Positions 54,814-62,832 of a DNA stretch of 64,000 nucleotides are shown in pieces. Position numbers and translations under genes: made by a program. The stretch is from Brevundimonas bullata (lineage in GTDB: Bacteria > Pseudomonadota > Alphaproteobacteria > Caulobacterales > Caulobacteraceae), in NCBI RefSeq assembly GCF_014207965.1, contig NZ_JACHLM010000005.1, positions 248,001-312,000 of the forward strand, written 5' to 3'. The notes below the pieces were generated by a model, which saw nothing but the letters and a program-made list of their open reading frames with translations, was not told the DNA's origin and searched no databases. Positions within the stretch are counted from its first letter, which is position 1; every line of letters starts with the position of its first letter.

Positions 54814-56503
54814 TCGAGGAATAGCCGCCGTGCCACAGAAGGGCTTCGCGGGTGAGCGCCCGGTCCGCTTCGGCGGGGTCCACCAGGCCGAGCTCGACTA
54901 GACGACCTTGCATCAACCAGGGTCGCAGAAAAGGAAGGTTGTCGCGGACAAGCCGGCCGTAGGCCTTGGTCATGTCGCCCTTTGAACGGCGCTCGATGAT
55001 CTCCATGGGCAGCCGATCTCGAAAGGCGTGACGGGCGAGGCCGCGCTCGCGGCCGCCGTAGGTCAGGACGGGGGCGGGAAGGGCGAGGCAGGCCTCGATC
55101 ACAGGCTGGGCGCATAGAGGGCTTCGAACATCAACAGTGCGCGTCAGGGCCGACGGGTGATGGCGGGAGACGCTGTCGACAAGACCTGCGATCTGCAGGG
55201 CCTTGGCGGGACCGAAATCGTCCCAGCCCTTCAACCACGGGTGACGGGTCAAGGGAGCAGACGAAGGGCGGAGGATCGAAAGGGAGCGGCGGGGCAGCGG
55301 ATGCTCCGCACGGTCCCGCCTTCTGGCCTCGTAGACAAAGGTCCACACCGAAGCCTCATTGGCGGCGGCGAGCTCCCGGGCGTCTTTCGACAGCAGGGCG
55401 CGCCATCCTTGGGCGCGCCAACGATCGATGAAGACATCCGCGGTGGCGTTCTGAAGCAGGATGGTGTCGCCGCCCCGGCCCGTTATCAGGCTCTCGGCGC
55501 CGACTGCGTCGAGCCGATACGCCCATTCCAGGTTATGCGCGCGATCGAGGGCGTTGAGGCCGGGTCGGAAATCCCCGGAGATGTCGTCGAAACCCGACGC
55601 CGTCATTACCTCTTGAGCGTGAGGCGCGCTGACGGGATCGATCCCGAGTTTGGCGCTGAGGGCGTCCACATAGTTTCGCTCATCTGATTCCGGCGTGGAT
55701 CCGAAGGTGTTGAGCCAAAGTCTGACGGCGCCGGTGTCATGTCGCACGAGGCTGGCGGCGACGATTGCGGAGTCCAGCCCTCCGGAGACTTCGGCGGCGA
55801 GCGGCGTCGACAGCGCAGCCAAGCCCGTCACGGCCTCGTCGACGGCGGTCCTGAGATAGTGCGAAGCCTCCTCCGGAGCAGGCCAGGGTCCCAGGCTCTG
55901 TCTCGCGATCTGGCTGGGCGTCCAGATTTCCACAGGAGGCGAGGACAGGGGAAGGGGTTGGATCGTCCCTGGCGAAAGCGCCACGGGGCCTTCGATGAGC
56001 AGGCTGCCGGACCCGGTAAGGGGATTCCGTAGAGCCTGTTCGAGACGGTCGAGGCTGATGCGCCAGGTCGGCCGCAATCTGCGCAGCAGCCAGTCGAAGG
56101 CTGCCGAGGCCACGATCAGCAGGCCGCTCTGACACCAGGCCACGCACTCCATTGCGCCGGAAGGATCGCGAAGCAGGGCGAGTGGTCGTTGGCGAGATCC
56201 GAACTGGACGCCTATGAAGCGTCCCCAGAAGCGAGCCGCGAGCTTGCGCTCGTAGCCCCATGGGTCATCGGCAAAGCAGGCCGGCAGCGCAGGGGATCGT
56301 CGGTCAAGGACGTCGCCTATGAGCGTCCAGTTCGAAACAGTCATGACCTTGGGGGGATGGGGGCCGCCCACGGCGAGCCAAGCCTCCGTGCCGAGTTCGG
56401 AGACTTCCAGACCCGAACGGCCGGCGAGAAGACAGAGTTCGGCAGACAGGGCCTGTCCGTCCTGTTCGTCGGGCGAGGCGCAGACGAGGAGGTAGTCGCC
56501 CAC
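54746..56503 (-). CDS. Lasso peptide cyclase (C protein, asparagine synthetase-like)
   Basis: A 585-residue asparagine-synthetase B-like enzyme that adenylates the side-chain carboxyl of an Asp/Glu in the core and couples it to the new N terminus, making the macrolactam ring. The PP-loop is AAEVSGGLDSAIVAASLV (SGGLDS at 240-245), and the family block RGGDTILLQNATADVF matches the cyclase active-site region. The N-terminal glutaminase-like half lacks a functional Cys2, as expected. The start is GTG at 56503, three bases after the B gene stop. Its 3' end overlaps the isopeptidase 3' end by 68 bases (convergent). Confidence 0.92.
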   Translation of the reverse strand: MGDYLLVCASPDEQDGQALSAELCLLAGRSGLEVSELGTEAWLAVGGPHPPKVMTVSNWTLIGDVLDRRSPALPACFADDPWGYERKLAARFWGRFIGVQFGSRQRPLALLRDPSGAMECVAWCQSGLLIVASAAFDWLLRRLRPTWRISLDRLEQALRNPLTGSGSLLIEGPVALSPGTIQPLPLSSPPVEIWTPSQIARQSLGPWPAPEEASHYLRTAVDEAVTGLAALSTPLAAEVSGGLDSAIVAASLVRHDTGAVRLWLNTFGSTPESDERNYVDALSAKLGIDPVSAPHAQEVMTASGFDDISGDFRPGLNALDRAHNLEWAYRLDAVGAESLITGRGGDTILLQNATADVFIDRWRAQGWRALLSKDARELAAANEASVWTFVYEARRRDRAEHPLPRRSLSILRPSSAPLTRHPWLKGWDDFGPAKALQIAGLVDSVSRHHPSALTRTVDVRSPLCAQPVIEACLALPAPVLTYGGRERGLARHAFRDRLPMEIIERRSKGDMTKAYGRLVRDNLPFLRPWLMQGRLVELGLVDPAEADRALTREALLWHGGYSSIIVLAAFEGWVRRWEDRLGPAR

Positions 56504-56506
56504 GGG

Positions 56507-57157
56507 TCAGGCCGTCATGATCGGGGTGTAGCGCGCCACGCGCTCGAGGCGATCGCCGATGATGAGGTCGCCGACCTGCAACCAGCAATGGGCCGAGAAG
56601 GGCCAGGTGCGCACGCCGAACACCCATTCGGTCGTGATTCCGCGTTGCGCCAGATAATACCTGAGTTGGAATGACCGCTGGAGGCACTCGCCTTCGAACG
56701 GAACCCACGGGCGCGCTTGACGTGCAGCCGCCAGTAAGGCGGCGATGACGCTGTCCAAGGGTTGACTGCGCCCTGTCGATCCGGGGCGCGGTAGGTCGAA
56801 CCGCACCAACTCGAGCAGGGATTTCCGATGGAAAACGGCTGTGGCGGCCGTCAGGCCGAGAAGAGCCCGGAGGGTTTCCGCGCGGGGCGGGCGTGATGGG
56901 ATGATGACTTCCCGGTTGGGGCGAACCCTGGGGGTGTAGGGCGACGTCGGTGGATTGTCAGTCGCGATACCGGCTTCCACGAGAGCCTTGGCGGCCGTCT
57001 GGTCCTGAAGGTGAATACGCCCATCGGATCCTATCTCGAGCCAACTGGCCGCATCGACCAGACAGTCGTAGTGATCGTGCTCCAGATCGAGCACGACGAT
57101 GTCCTCATCAACCACGGCCAGATGGACATGAGGCACGCACCACAGGTGGTTCGTCAT
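56507..57157 (-). CDS. Lasso peptide B protein (RRE plus transglutaminase-like leader protease)
   Basis: A 216-residue fused B1-B2 protein. Residues about 5-75 resemble the PqqD-like RRE domain that grips the leader (VHLAVVDEDIVVLDLEHDHY, then CLVDAASWLEIGSDG). Residues about 130-216 are the cysteine protease that removes the leader, with Cys158 in FEGECLQRSFQLRYYL, His190 in FSAHCWLQ and Asp202 in IIGD. The ATG at 57157 is used; TTG at 57172 would add five residues. It is 130 bases downstream of the precursor and separated by a hairpin. Confidence 0.92.
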   Translation of the reverse strand: MTNHLWCVPHVHLAVVDEDIVVLDLEHDHYDCLVDAASWLEIGSDGRIHLQDQTAAKALVEAGIATDNPPTSPYTPRVRPNREVIIPSRPPRAETLRALLGLTAATAVFHRKSLLELVRFDLPRPGSTGRSQPLDSVIAALLAAARQARPWVPFEGECLQRSFQLRYYLAQRGITTEWVFGVRTWPFSAHCWLQVGDLIIGDRLERVARYTPIMTA

Positions 57158-57252
57158 AGTTCCGGTTCCCAATGGGTGAAGCGCTGCCGGTCGGCGCGGC
57201 TGGCCCGAGAGCCATCGGCGCGAACCGACGACATGGCGCTCGAGAGAAGGAT

Positions 57253-57280
57253 GCGGGCGGCTGCGACCGCAGCCACCCGC
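57253..57280 (-). terminator. Strong hairpin between lasso precursor and B gene (attenuator or stabiliser)
   Basis: On the minus strand GCGGGTGGCTGCG and CGCAGCCGCCCGC pair over 12 to 13 bp with a single G-U and a four-base loop. It begins eight bases after the precursor stop. Only a weak pyrimidine stretch follows (TCCTTCTCTC), so partial termination or 3' protection of the precursor message is likely. This would raise precursor over enzyme levels. Confidence 0.7.
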
Positions 57281-57287
57281 GCCTTAG

Positions 57288-57410
57288 TCAGCCCATCGGC
57301 GGGTGACGGCTGTCGCGAACTTCCTTCTCGGTGAATTCACCGATCAGGCCGTCGCGGGTGAGCGTTTTGGCGCTGCCGAAGGCGAGTCGTTGCAGTTTGA
57401 AGGTCTTCAT
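57288..57410 (-). CDS. Lasso peptide precursor (A protein)
   Basis: A 40-residue peptide not reported by routine gene callers. Leader MKTFKLQRLAFGSAKTLTRD (1-20) is followed by a core starting at Gly21 (GLIGEFTEKEV, then RDSRHPPMG). Thr18 fits the conserved Thr near the leader cut site. Glu28 is the only acidic residue at ring distance: an 8-residue ring from Gly21 or a 9-residue ring from Asp20, the latter placing Thr at position -2 as in most lasso leaders. A GGGAGAG ribosome site lies five bases before the ATG. Position directly upstream of B and C on the same strand makes the call strong. Confidence 0.88.
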   Translation of the reverse strand: MKTFKLQRLAFGSAKTLTRDGLIGEFTEKEVRDSRHPPMG

Positions 57411-57479
57411 CACTCTCTCCCAGGTTGATCGCCACGGATGTGGCCCGGTGAGTGAGCGCCCGGGTGGACCGGCAATAAA

Positions 57480-57507
57480 GCTATATCCGACGTATATTCA
57501 GCGTCAG
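57480..57507 (-). promoter_or_regulatory. Promoter candidate for the lasso biosynthetic arm
   Basis: On the minus strand CTGACG (57502-57507), 16 bases and TATAGC (57480-57485) form a plausible housekeeping promoter that overlaps the stop codon of the upstream XRE regulator gene. It would give a leader of about 60 bases to the precursor ATG. A FecI-type promoter cannot be excluded. Confidence 0.4.
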
Positions 57508-57965
57508 CGGCCGGGCTTGGGTCGCTTCGCGGCCAGTTCAGCACGGCCGGCATCAAGCCATTCGCTGGTGGGGTCGCCCGAGCGAACCTGGTCGATCAGA
57601 CCGTCGAACAGGGCGGCGACGGCGCTGACCAGGCTTCGGGTATCCAGTTCGGAGATGCGGTCGCCGATCGCGCGCTCCAGTTTCTGGACGCCGACGATCA
57701 CCACGGTCGAGAGCATGTTGTCCGCCGTGTTGAGCGCGTATCGAGGCGTGCCGATCAGGATGGAGAATATGATGGCGTGCGGGTCGCTGGCTGTGGCTTT
57801 GGCGAAGCGGTGGATGTGGTCGAGGTTGAGCCGGGTCACGCCCGCCTCGAACCGCTGGTAGGTGCGGATCGACATATGCATCGCGGCCGCGGTCTGCCGA
57901 GCGGACATGCCCCGGGCCTTGCGCACCAGCTTGAGCGCTGCGGAGAGCAGTTCGCTGTCACGCAT
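57504..57965 (-). CDS. XRE-family helix-turn-helix regulator
   Basis: A 153-residue protein. Residues about 5-65 are a Cro/CI helix-turn-helix (LKLVRKARGMSARQTAAAMH, MSIRTYQRFEAGVTRLNLDH) and the rest is helical and possibly a dimerisation or ligand domain (ADNMLSTVVIVGVQKLERA). Start MRDSELLSAA at 57965 is preferred; the frame may begin seven residues earlier. It is divergent from the GntR-like regulator of the tra/trb operon, so it more likely controls the element than the lasso genes 94 bases downstream. Confidence 0.85.
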   Translation of the reverse strand: MRDSELLSAALKLVRKARGMSARQTAAAMHMSIRTYQRFEAGVTRLNLDHIHRFAKATASDPHAIIFSILIGTPRYALNTADNMLSTVVIVGVQKLERAIGDRISELDTRSLVSAVAALFDGLIDQVRSGDPTSEWLDAGRAELAAKRPKPGR

Positions 57966-58072
57966 CGGCTCCGACGCAAAGACCACCTTCCACCCCTAGT
58001 CCCGATTCCGAACCTGCGGCCGCAGGCGCTACCATTATCTGCTCAACCCAAGGGTAAGCACAGAAATCGCCG

Positions 58073-58097
58073 TTCTGCGACAAAATGCGGCGCAGAA
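58073..58097. promoter_or_regulatory. Inverted repeat between divergent XRE and GntR genes
   Basis: TTCTGCG (58073-58079) and CGCAGAA (58091-58097) are exact inverted repeats with centre-to-centre distance of 18 bases, within the 251-base divergent control region 57966-58216. It is a plausible operator for one or both regulators. A second palindromic GCGC-containing stretch follows at 58100-58116. Confidence 0.4.
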
Positions 58098-58216
58098 TGA
58101 CGCGCTTTATGGCGCGTTTCGCGACGTTCTTCGGCCTAGATCCGACTTTTTCGACCCCGGCTATGGCGGCAAGGCGAGGCTTGGCCACTACTTGGGACTG
58201 AATGTCGGAGGCGATC

Positions 58217-58852
58217 ATGGCCCGAAGACGCGACCCATTCATGTTGGCTCGGGAGAGCCTGCGGTCACGCGCCGAACAGGGCGTCTATGTCCCTGGAACC
58301 CCTGTCGTCATCATGGACGAGGCGCGCAGGCTGAACCTGTCCACTACGCCGGTGCGCGAGGCCCTGGTCTGGCTTTGCGGCTATGGCCTGATCGAGAGAT
58401 CGCCGACGGGTGGCTTTCTCGCTCCGCGACTGGACCGCGCGATCATCAGGGACAGGTATGCCTTTCGGCTCCAGTGTGTCGTCCAGAGCCTCAGGGGCAC
58501 GGTCGACGGCGGGAGTTTGGACCAGGAGCTGCGCGGCACAAATGACGCCGGGCCGGACCTTTCGGGGCACATGCTCCGGGCCGTCAAGCGGACGGGGAAC
58601 GCGGCTCTGGTGGATGCCTACCAGAGGGTGTGCAGCCAGCTCATCCAGTTGCAGGCCGCGGAAGAGCGGCTTTTTGGTGATGTCGTGGACGAGGCAAGCC
58701 GTATCGTCTTGCAGTTCGACCAGCCGCGGATCGCCGCTGACGTCAGCCTCGTCGAGGCTTTGGCGACCTACCATCGGCGTAGAATCGAAGCCGCTCCCCT
58801 GCTGATGCTCGAGGCCGAAGCCGGGCGGCGGGAGGCTGGCGATGGGGAGTGA
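58217..58852 (+). CDS. GntR-like winged-helix regulator preceding traG
   Basis: A 211-residue protein with a GntR-type winged helix at the N terminus (YVPGTPVVIMDEARRLNLST, TPVREALVWLCGYGLIERSP, TGGFLAPRL) and a helical C-terminal domain that might be an FCD-like effector part. ATG at 58217 has GGAG at 58207-58210; ATG 58202 is the alternative. Its 3' end overlaps traG by 11 bases, so it leads the transfer operon and is a likely regulator of it. Confidence 0.8.
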   Translation: MARRRDPFMLARESLRSRAEQGVYVPGTPVVIMDEARRLNLSTTPVREALVWLCGYGLIERSPTGGFLAPRLDRAIIRDRYAFRLQCVVQSLRGTVDGGSLDQELRGTNDAGPDLSGHMLRAVKRTGNAALVDAYQRVCSQLIQLQAAEERLFGDVVDEASRIVLQFDQPRIAADVSLVEALATYHRRRIEAAPLLMLEAEAGRREAGDGE

Positions 58853-60725
58853 ACTTCGTCACCGTCTGGCCGGTCTGGCGGTCGGCCTCCTGTTCGGCCT
58901 GCAGGCCGCGACCCAGGCCTTCGCCTGGACCTATCGATGGGCTCCTGAGCTGGGGGGCGCGCTGCGTTCGGGGTCCGATTTCGCCCTCTATGCGCCCTGG
59001 TCGATCATCCTCTGGCGATACGCCTTCGGTGAGGAGGCCGGCGAGGCCCTGGCGCGCTGTGCACCCCTCATCCTGCTCGGCGGCGCACTTGGGCTAGGGG
59101 CTGGCGCGGCGGCGGGCGGGCGCAGCCCTGTGCGCTTGCGAGGATGGGGCGGGCCGCGCGATGCGCGTCGCGCCGGGTTGACGGCCGTCGGGGGCTGTGT
59201 GGTGGGCCTGCTTGGCGGCCGGTTGCTCGCCACCACCGACCTGCGTCCCACCCTGGTCACCGGCGGTACGCGGTCCGGCAAGGGCCGGGGCCATGTGATG
59301 CCGACCTTGTTGTCCTGGGGATCGAGCGTGCTGGTTCATGATCCCAAGCGCGAGCTCTGGAGGTTAAGTGCTGGATGGCGCTCGCGTTTCAGCCACACCC
59401 TCTACTTCGATCCGCGCGATCCGGCATCGGCCTGCTGGAATCCTCTGGCCGAGATTCAGCCCGGCCCGGGTGAACTGGCCCAGGTGCAGAGGCTGGTGGC
59501 CATCCTCGCTGATCCAGGGGGTGGGCGCGAGGACGAGGCCATCTGGGACAAGGCGGCGTCCGAAATCCTCGAGGCCGTGATCCTGCACGTCCTCTATACG
59601 GCCGCCGACGGCGACAAGACCCTTCTCACGGTGAGGCGGCTGCTGGCCGACCTCGACGGGACCGCCGAGGTGATGACGCGCGCCCTGCACCGGCCTGGCC
59701 CCGACGGCGAAGGCGAGACCCATCCCTTCATCGCCGTCGCCGTTCGGGGCTATGCGGCCATGCATGACCGCTTTCGCACCTCGGTGCAGGGGACGGCGCG
59801 GTCCTATCTCAAATGGCTGGCGGGCGAGGATATCGAGCGAATCCTGTCGCGTTCGGACTTTGCGCTGGGAGATCTGGTCTGCGCCGACACGCCTGTTTCG
59901 CTCTACGTCCAGGTCGCGCCGGCGGATGCGGCCGCCCTGAGGCCCCTGGTGCGGCTCTTCTTCTATGCAGCCTCCCAGACCCTTACGGTCGACGAGTCGC
60001 GCGTGGCGGACGGCCGGGCCAAACGGCGCAAGCTCCTGATGCTGATGGACGAGTTCCCGCTGCTAGGGCGGATCAGCTTCTTCGAGAAATCCCTGCGCCT
60101 GCTGAGCGGCTATGGCGTGAAGGTGATGTTCGTCGCCCAGTCCCTCAACGACATCGTCGAGACCTACGGCCCCAACAACACCATCCTCGACAACTGCGCC
60201 GTCTACACCGCCTTCGCCGCCCTTGACCCCCTGACCCAGGACAAGGTGTCGAAAATGACCGGCGTCGTTCTCGAGACCCGGACCGGACGGAGCGGCCCGG
60301 CGGGCTTGGGCGCCGGTCGGAGCTCGGTGTCGCGGTCGCAGACGGAACGACCCCTCCTTGAGCCGGGCGAGGTGCGCGGACTGCCGGACGAGGAGCAGAT
60401 CGTCTTCGCCGCCGGCGTCCGGCCCCTTCGCGCGCGCAAGCTGCGCTACGACGCGGTGCAGCCCTTTCGCTCGCGGGCGCTGGCTGCGGCGCCGGATCAG
60501 GCGGCGCGGCTGGATACGCCCGGGGCGCCTCCGCATCCCTGGTCGGGCCGGCGCGGTTTCGGAGAGGATGCGAGTGCTGTCCTGCCCCTGTTCAAGGAGG
60601 CCGCGGCGGCCATGGATGATCGCAAGGCCGCCGCCCAGATGGCCGAGGCCTACAATGAGATGTTCAGAGGGCTCGCGGCCCAGAAGGCGGTGCTCGACCA
60701 TATGCAGGGAGGGCGGGATGGCTAG
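58842..60725 (+). CDS. traG: Conjugal transfer coupling protein TraG/VirD4
   Basis: A 627-residue type IV coupling ATPase that brings the relaxase-DNA complex to the secretion channel. Two to four N-terminal membrane segments (GLAVGLLFGLQAATQAFAW, APLILLGGALGLGAGAAAGG) are followed by Walker A VTGGTRSGKGRGHV (about 139-151) and Walker B LLMLMDEFPLLGRI (about 396-409), with VKVMFVAQSLNDIVETYGPN after it. Length is normal for TraG. It overlaps the next gene by eight bases and starts the tra/trb transfer operon. Confidence 0.95.
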   Translation: MGSELRHRLAGLAVGLLFGLQAATQAFAWTYRWAPELGGALRSGSDFALYAPWSIILWRYAFGEEAGEALARCAPLILLGGALGLGAGAAAGGRSPVRLRGWGGPRDARRAGLTAVGGCVVGLLGGRLLATTDLRPTLVTGGTRSGKGRGHVMPTLLSWGSSVLVHDPKRELWRLSAGWRSRFSHTLYFDPRDPASACWNPLAEIQPGPGELAQVQRLVAILADPGGGREDEAIWDKAASEILEAVILHVLYTAADGDKTLLTVRRLLADLDGTAEVMTRALHRPGPDGEGETHPFIAVAVRGYAAMHDRFRTSVQGTARSYLKWLAGEDIERILSRSDFALGDLVCADTPVSLYVQVAPADAAALRPLVRLFFYAASQTLTVDESRVADGRAKRRKLLMLMDEFPLLGRISFFEKSLRLLSGYGVKVMFVAQSLNDIVETYGPNNTILDNCAVYTAFAALDPLTQDKVSKMTGVVLETRTGRSGPAGLGAGRSSVSRSQTERPLLEPGEVRGLPDEEQIVFAAGVRPLRARKLRYDAVQPFRSRALAAAPDQAARLDTPGAPPHPWSGRRGFGEDASAVLPLFKEAAAAMDDRKAAAQMAEAYNEMFRGLAAQKAVLDHMQGGRDG

Positions 60726-61158
60726 GCAGTCCGGAGGAACCTGCCGCGTCCAGGTCTATCTCAGCGACCCCAAGGTGGTGACAGGCCTGAATCGCGAGGC
60801 GCGTGCGGGCCGCATGGCGCTGAGCCAGGCGGCCGGTCGCGCGATCGCCCGGGGGCTGCAGACCGCCGCCCGCGGCGACGCGGAGGACCGCCTGGAGGCG
60901 CTGGAGCGGGCCTATCGCGACCATATGCGATCCACCGCCCGCGACATGCAGATCGTGCAGGAGCTCCTGGTCGAGATGGCCCGGGCCTTCTTTCAGCGGC
61001 TGCCGGACGCAGAGCCGGATGATGATCCGACTGTCCAGGCCTCGGTCGATCGCCGGGTCGACCGGATGCTGAACGACACGGCCGCTCGCATCGTCGCCGG
61101 CCGGATGCGGACCAGGGCGACCGCGGCCATGGGCCGGGGCGTGGACCGTGACGTCTGA
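60718..61158 (+). CDS. Small CopG-like conjugal transfer protein
   Basis: A 146-residue protein that starts with a short ribbon-helix-helix-like segment (TCRVQVYLSDPKVVTGLNRE) followed by a helical region with an Arg-rich amphipathic middle (RLEALERAYRDHMRSTARDM). Similar small proteins stand between traG and trbB in Tn4371-like elements and are often called CopG-family regulators. It overlaps both neighbours (8 and 11 bases). Confidence 0.7.
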   Translation: MARQSGGTCRVQVYLSDPKVVTGLNREARAGRMALSQAAGRAIARGLQTAARGDAEDRLEALERAYRDHMRSTARDMQIVQELLVEMARAFFQRLPDAEPDDDPTVQASVDRRVDRMLNDTAARIVAGRMRTRATAAMGRGVDRDV

Positions 61159-62107
61159 GCCGGCGGCGACCGGCGAGCGTCGACTTGAGGCGCTCCGGCA
61201 TGCGCTCGGCGAACCCATTCTGGCGGCGCTCGCGGATCCCCTTGTGGTCGAGGTGATGGCCAATCCCGACGGGCGTCTGATCCTGGACCGGGCGGGAGAA
61301 GGACGCGTCGATACGGGGGTGAGGCTGGCGGTGGAGGACCGCGAGCGCGCCATCCGCCTCGTCGCCGATTTCGGGGGCGAGACGACAGGGCGGGTCCAGC
61401 CGAGGTTGTCAGGCGTTCTTCCCGGCGGTGGAGAGCGATTCCAGGCCGTCCTGCCGCCGGTGTCGTCCGCGCCCGCCTTCTCGATCCGGAAACGTCCGGC
61501 AGTGATCTGGACGCTCGACGACTATGTCCGCGACGGGGTCATGAGCGCCGCCCAGGCGCAGGCGCTCCGCGCCGCCGCGACGGGACGACAGAACATCCTG
61601 ATCTCGGGCGGTACCGGGTCCGGCAAGACCACCCTGGCCAACGCCATCCTGGCGGAGCCGGCCTTTGCCGGAGACCGCGTCTTCCTGATCGAGGATACCG
61701 CCGAACTGCAGTGCGCCGCCTGGGACCTGGTCGCCGTGCTGACGCGCCGGTCTCCGGCGGCGATCGGCGTGGCGGATCTGGTGAGGGACGCCCTGCGCAT
61801 GCGGCCCGACCGCATCGTCATAGGCGAGATGCGCGACGGGGCGGCCGCCCTGGAAACCCTCAAGAGCTGGAACACCGGCCACCCGGGCGGGCTGTCGACC
61901 CTGCACGCCAATTCGGCCGAGGACGTTCTGCGCCGGCTCGAGGACCTGATCGGCGAGGTGGCCGTGCGCATGCCCCGGCGCCTCATCGGCCAGTCTGTCG
62001 ATCGCATCGTCCATATCAGCCGGACCAAGACGGGGCGGCGGGTGACCGGCGTGCTCGGGGTCGATGGCGACGACGACGGCGCCTATCGCATCGACCGTCT
62101 GGCCTGA
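61148..62107 (+). CDS. trbB: Conjugal transfer ATPase TrbB (VirB11 family)
   Basis: A 319-residue hexameric ATPase of the type IV secretion system. Walker A is ILISGGTGSGKTTLANAIL (about 151-162), the Asp box RVFLIEDTAELQC, Walker B RIVIGEMRDGAAALETLKSWNTGHPGGLSTLHANSA (cited by its RIVIGEMRD start and the GHPGGLSTLHAN His box). It probably powers pilus assembly and substrate transfer. Starts with GTG inside the preceding gene. Confidence 0.95.
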   Translation: MTSEPAATGERRLEALRHALGEPILAALADPLVVEVMANPDGRLILDRAGEGRVDTGVRLAVEDRERAIRLVADFGGETTGRVQPRLSGVLPGGGERFQAVLPPVSSAPAFSIRKRPAVIWTLDDYVRDGVMSAAQAQALRAAATGRQNILISGGTGSGKTTLANAILAEPAFAGDRVFLIEDTAELQCAAWDLVAVLTRRSPAAIGVADLVRDALRMRPDRIVIGEMRDGAAALETLKSWNTGHPGGLSTLHANSAEDVLRRLEDLIGEVAVRMPRRLIGQSVDRIVHISRTKTGRRVTGVLGVDGDDDGAYRIDRLA

Positions 62108-62511
62108 CGCCGCTTCATCTCACGCAAGCCTCTGTCTCCTTGTGCTCCTGGGCGGCTTGTCGCCAGGCCTCAGACGCGCGGGCGGGGGGCCGCCGTATCC
62201 ACCAGATGGGCTCTGATTTCTCGGGACGAGGTTCGTCGACGCCTGTCTCCTGTGTGGTCGTCGGGCGTCCTGCCGGCGGGATCAGGCAGGGGCGTCGCAA
62301 GTCGTGGCAAGTCCTGGCGGCCCTAACCCTCATGAAGGGTCTCGGCTTTTTCCGGCATGAGCGGCGGTGTCGTGCGACTTGTGGATGACTTGCTCAGGAC
62401 TTGCTTGCAAGTTGTAGAAAACATTGAATAAATATTGTTGACAGGGTGTGGATAAGTTTGCTTGCAATGAGTCGGGACGCGCTGAAACGTCCTGAACCAG
62501 GAAGCAAAACC
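62108..62511. promoter_or_regulatory. Regulatory gap between trbB and trbC with iteron-like repeats and a DnaA box
   Basis: No gene is seen. GACTTG(T/C) occurs at 62376, 62387 and 62398, exactly 11 bases apart, with an inverted copy GCAAGTT at 62407 (forming CTTGCAAG) and two GCAAGTC copies at 62297 and 62307. An AT-rich segment (62411-62442) and an exact DnaA box TGTGGATAA (62447-62455) follow; TGTGGATGA at 62380-62388 is a one-mismatch box. The gap interrupts an otherwise gapless trb operon, so it has either a promoter with repeated operators or an element-specific origin. Confidence 0.6.
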
Positions 62512-62832
62512 ATGAGCGGACTTCTATCACGTCGCCTCGGCGGCGCTGCGATGACCTGCGCCCTGATGGCGGCCGGTCCGGCCCTCGCGGGAGGATCGGG
62601 CATGCCTTGGGAGGGGCCGCTGCAGCAGGTGGTGCAGTCCATCACCGGGCCCGTCGTCCAGGCGGTCGCCGTGGTGGCGGTGGTGATCTTCGGGGTGGCC
62701 GTGGCCATGAGCGAGAGCGGGTCCAACCTGCGGCGCGGTCTCGGCATCATGTTCGGCCTCTGCATCGCCTTCGCCGCCTCGACCTTCTTCCTCGACTTCT
62801 TCGGCTTCGCCGGCGGCGTGGAGGTCGCGTGA
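62512..62832 (+). CDS. trbC: Conjugal transfer pilin TrbC (VirB2 family)
   Basis: A 106-residue small hydrophobic pilin precursor. A signal-like start (MSGLLSRRLGGAAMTCALMA, cleaved around AGPALA-G) is followed by two membrane helices (VVQAVAVVAVVIFGVAVAM and LGIMFGLCIAFAASTFFLDFF) separated by a short loop, as in VirB2/TrbC. AGGA at 62499-62502 precedes the ATG; an upstream frame extension (62446) is rejected. Its TGA stop overlaps the trbD ATG by one base. Confidence 0.9.
   Translation: MSGLLSRRLGGAAMTCALMAAGPALAGGSGMPWEGPLQQVVQSITGPVVQAVAVVAVVIFGVAVAMSESGSNLRRGLGIMFGLCIAFAASTFFLDFFGFAGGVEVA

Noticed and set aside
57158..57287. Second lasso precursor between A and B
   Set aside because: The interval holds only the hairpin and no frame with a leader-like start and ring Asp/Glu.
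62447..62455. DnaA box as mark of the chromosomal origin
   Set aside because: A single exact box inside a trb operon with no dnaA, gidA or hemE context; an element-related role is more likely.
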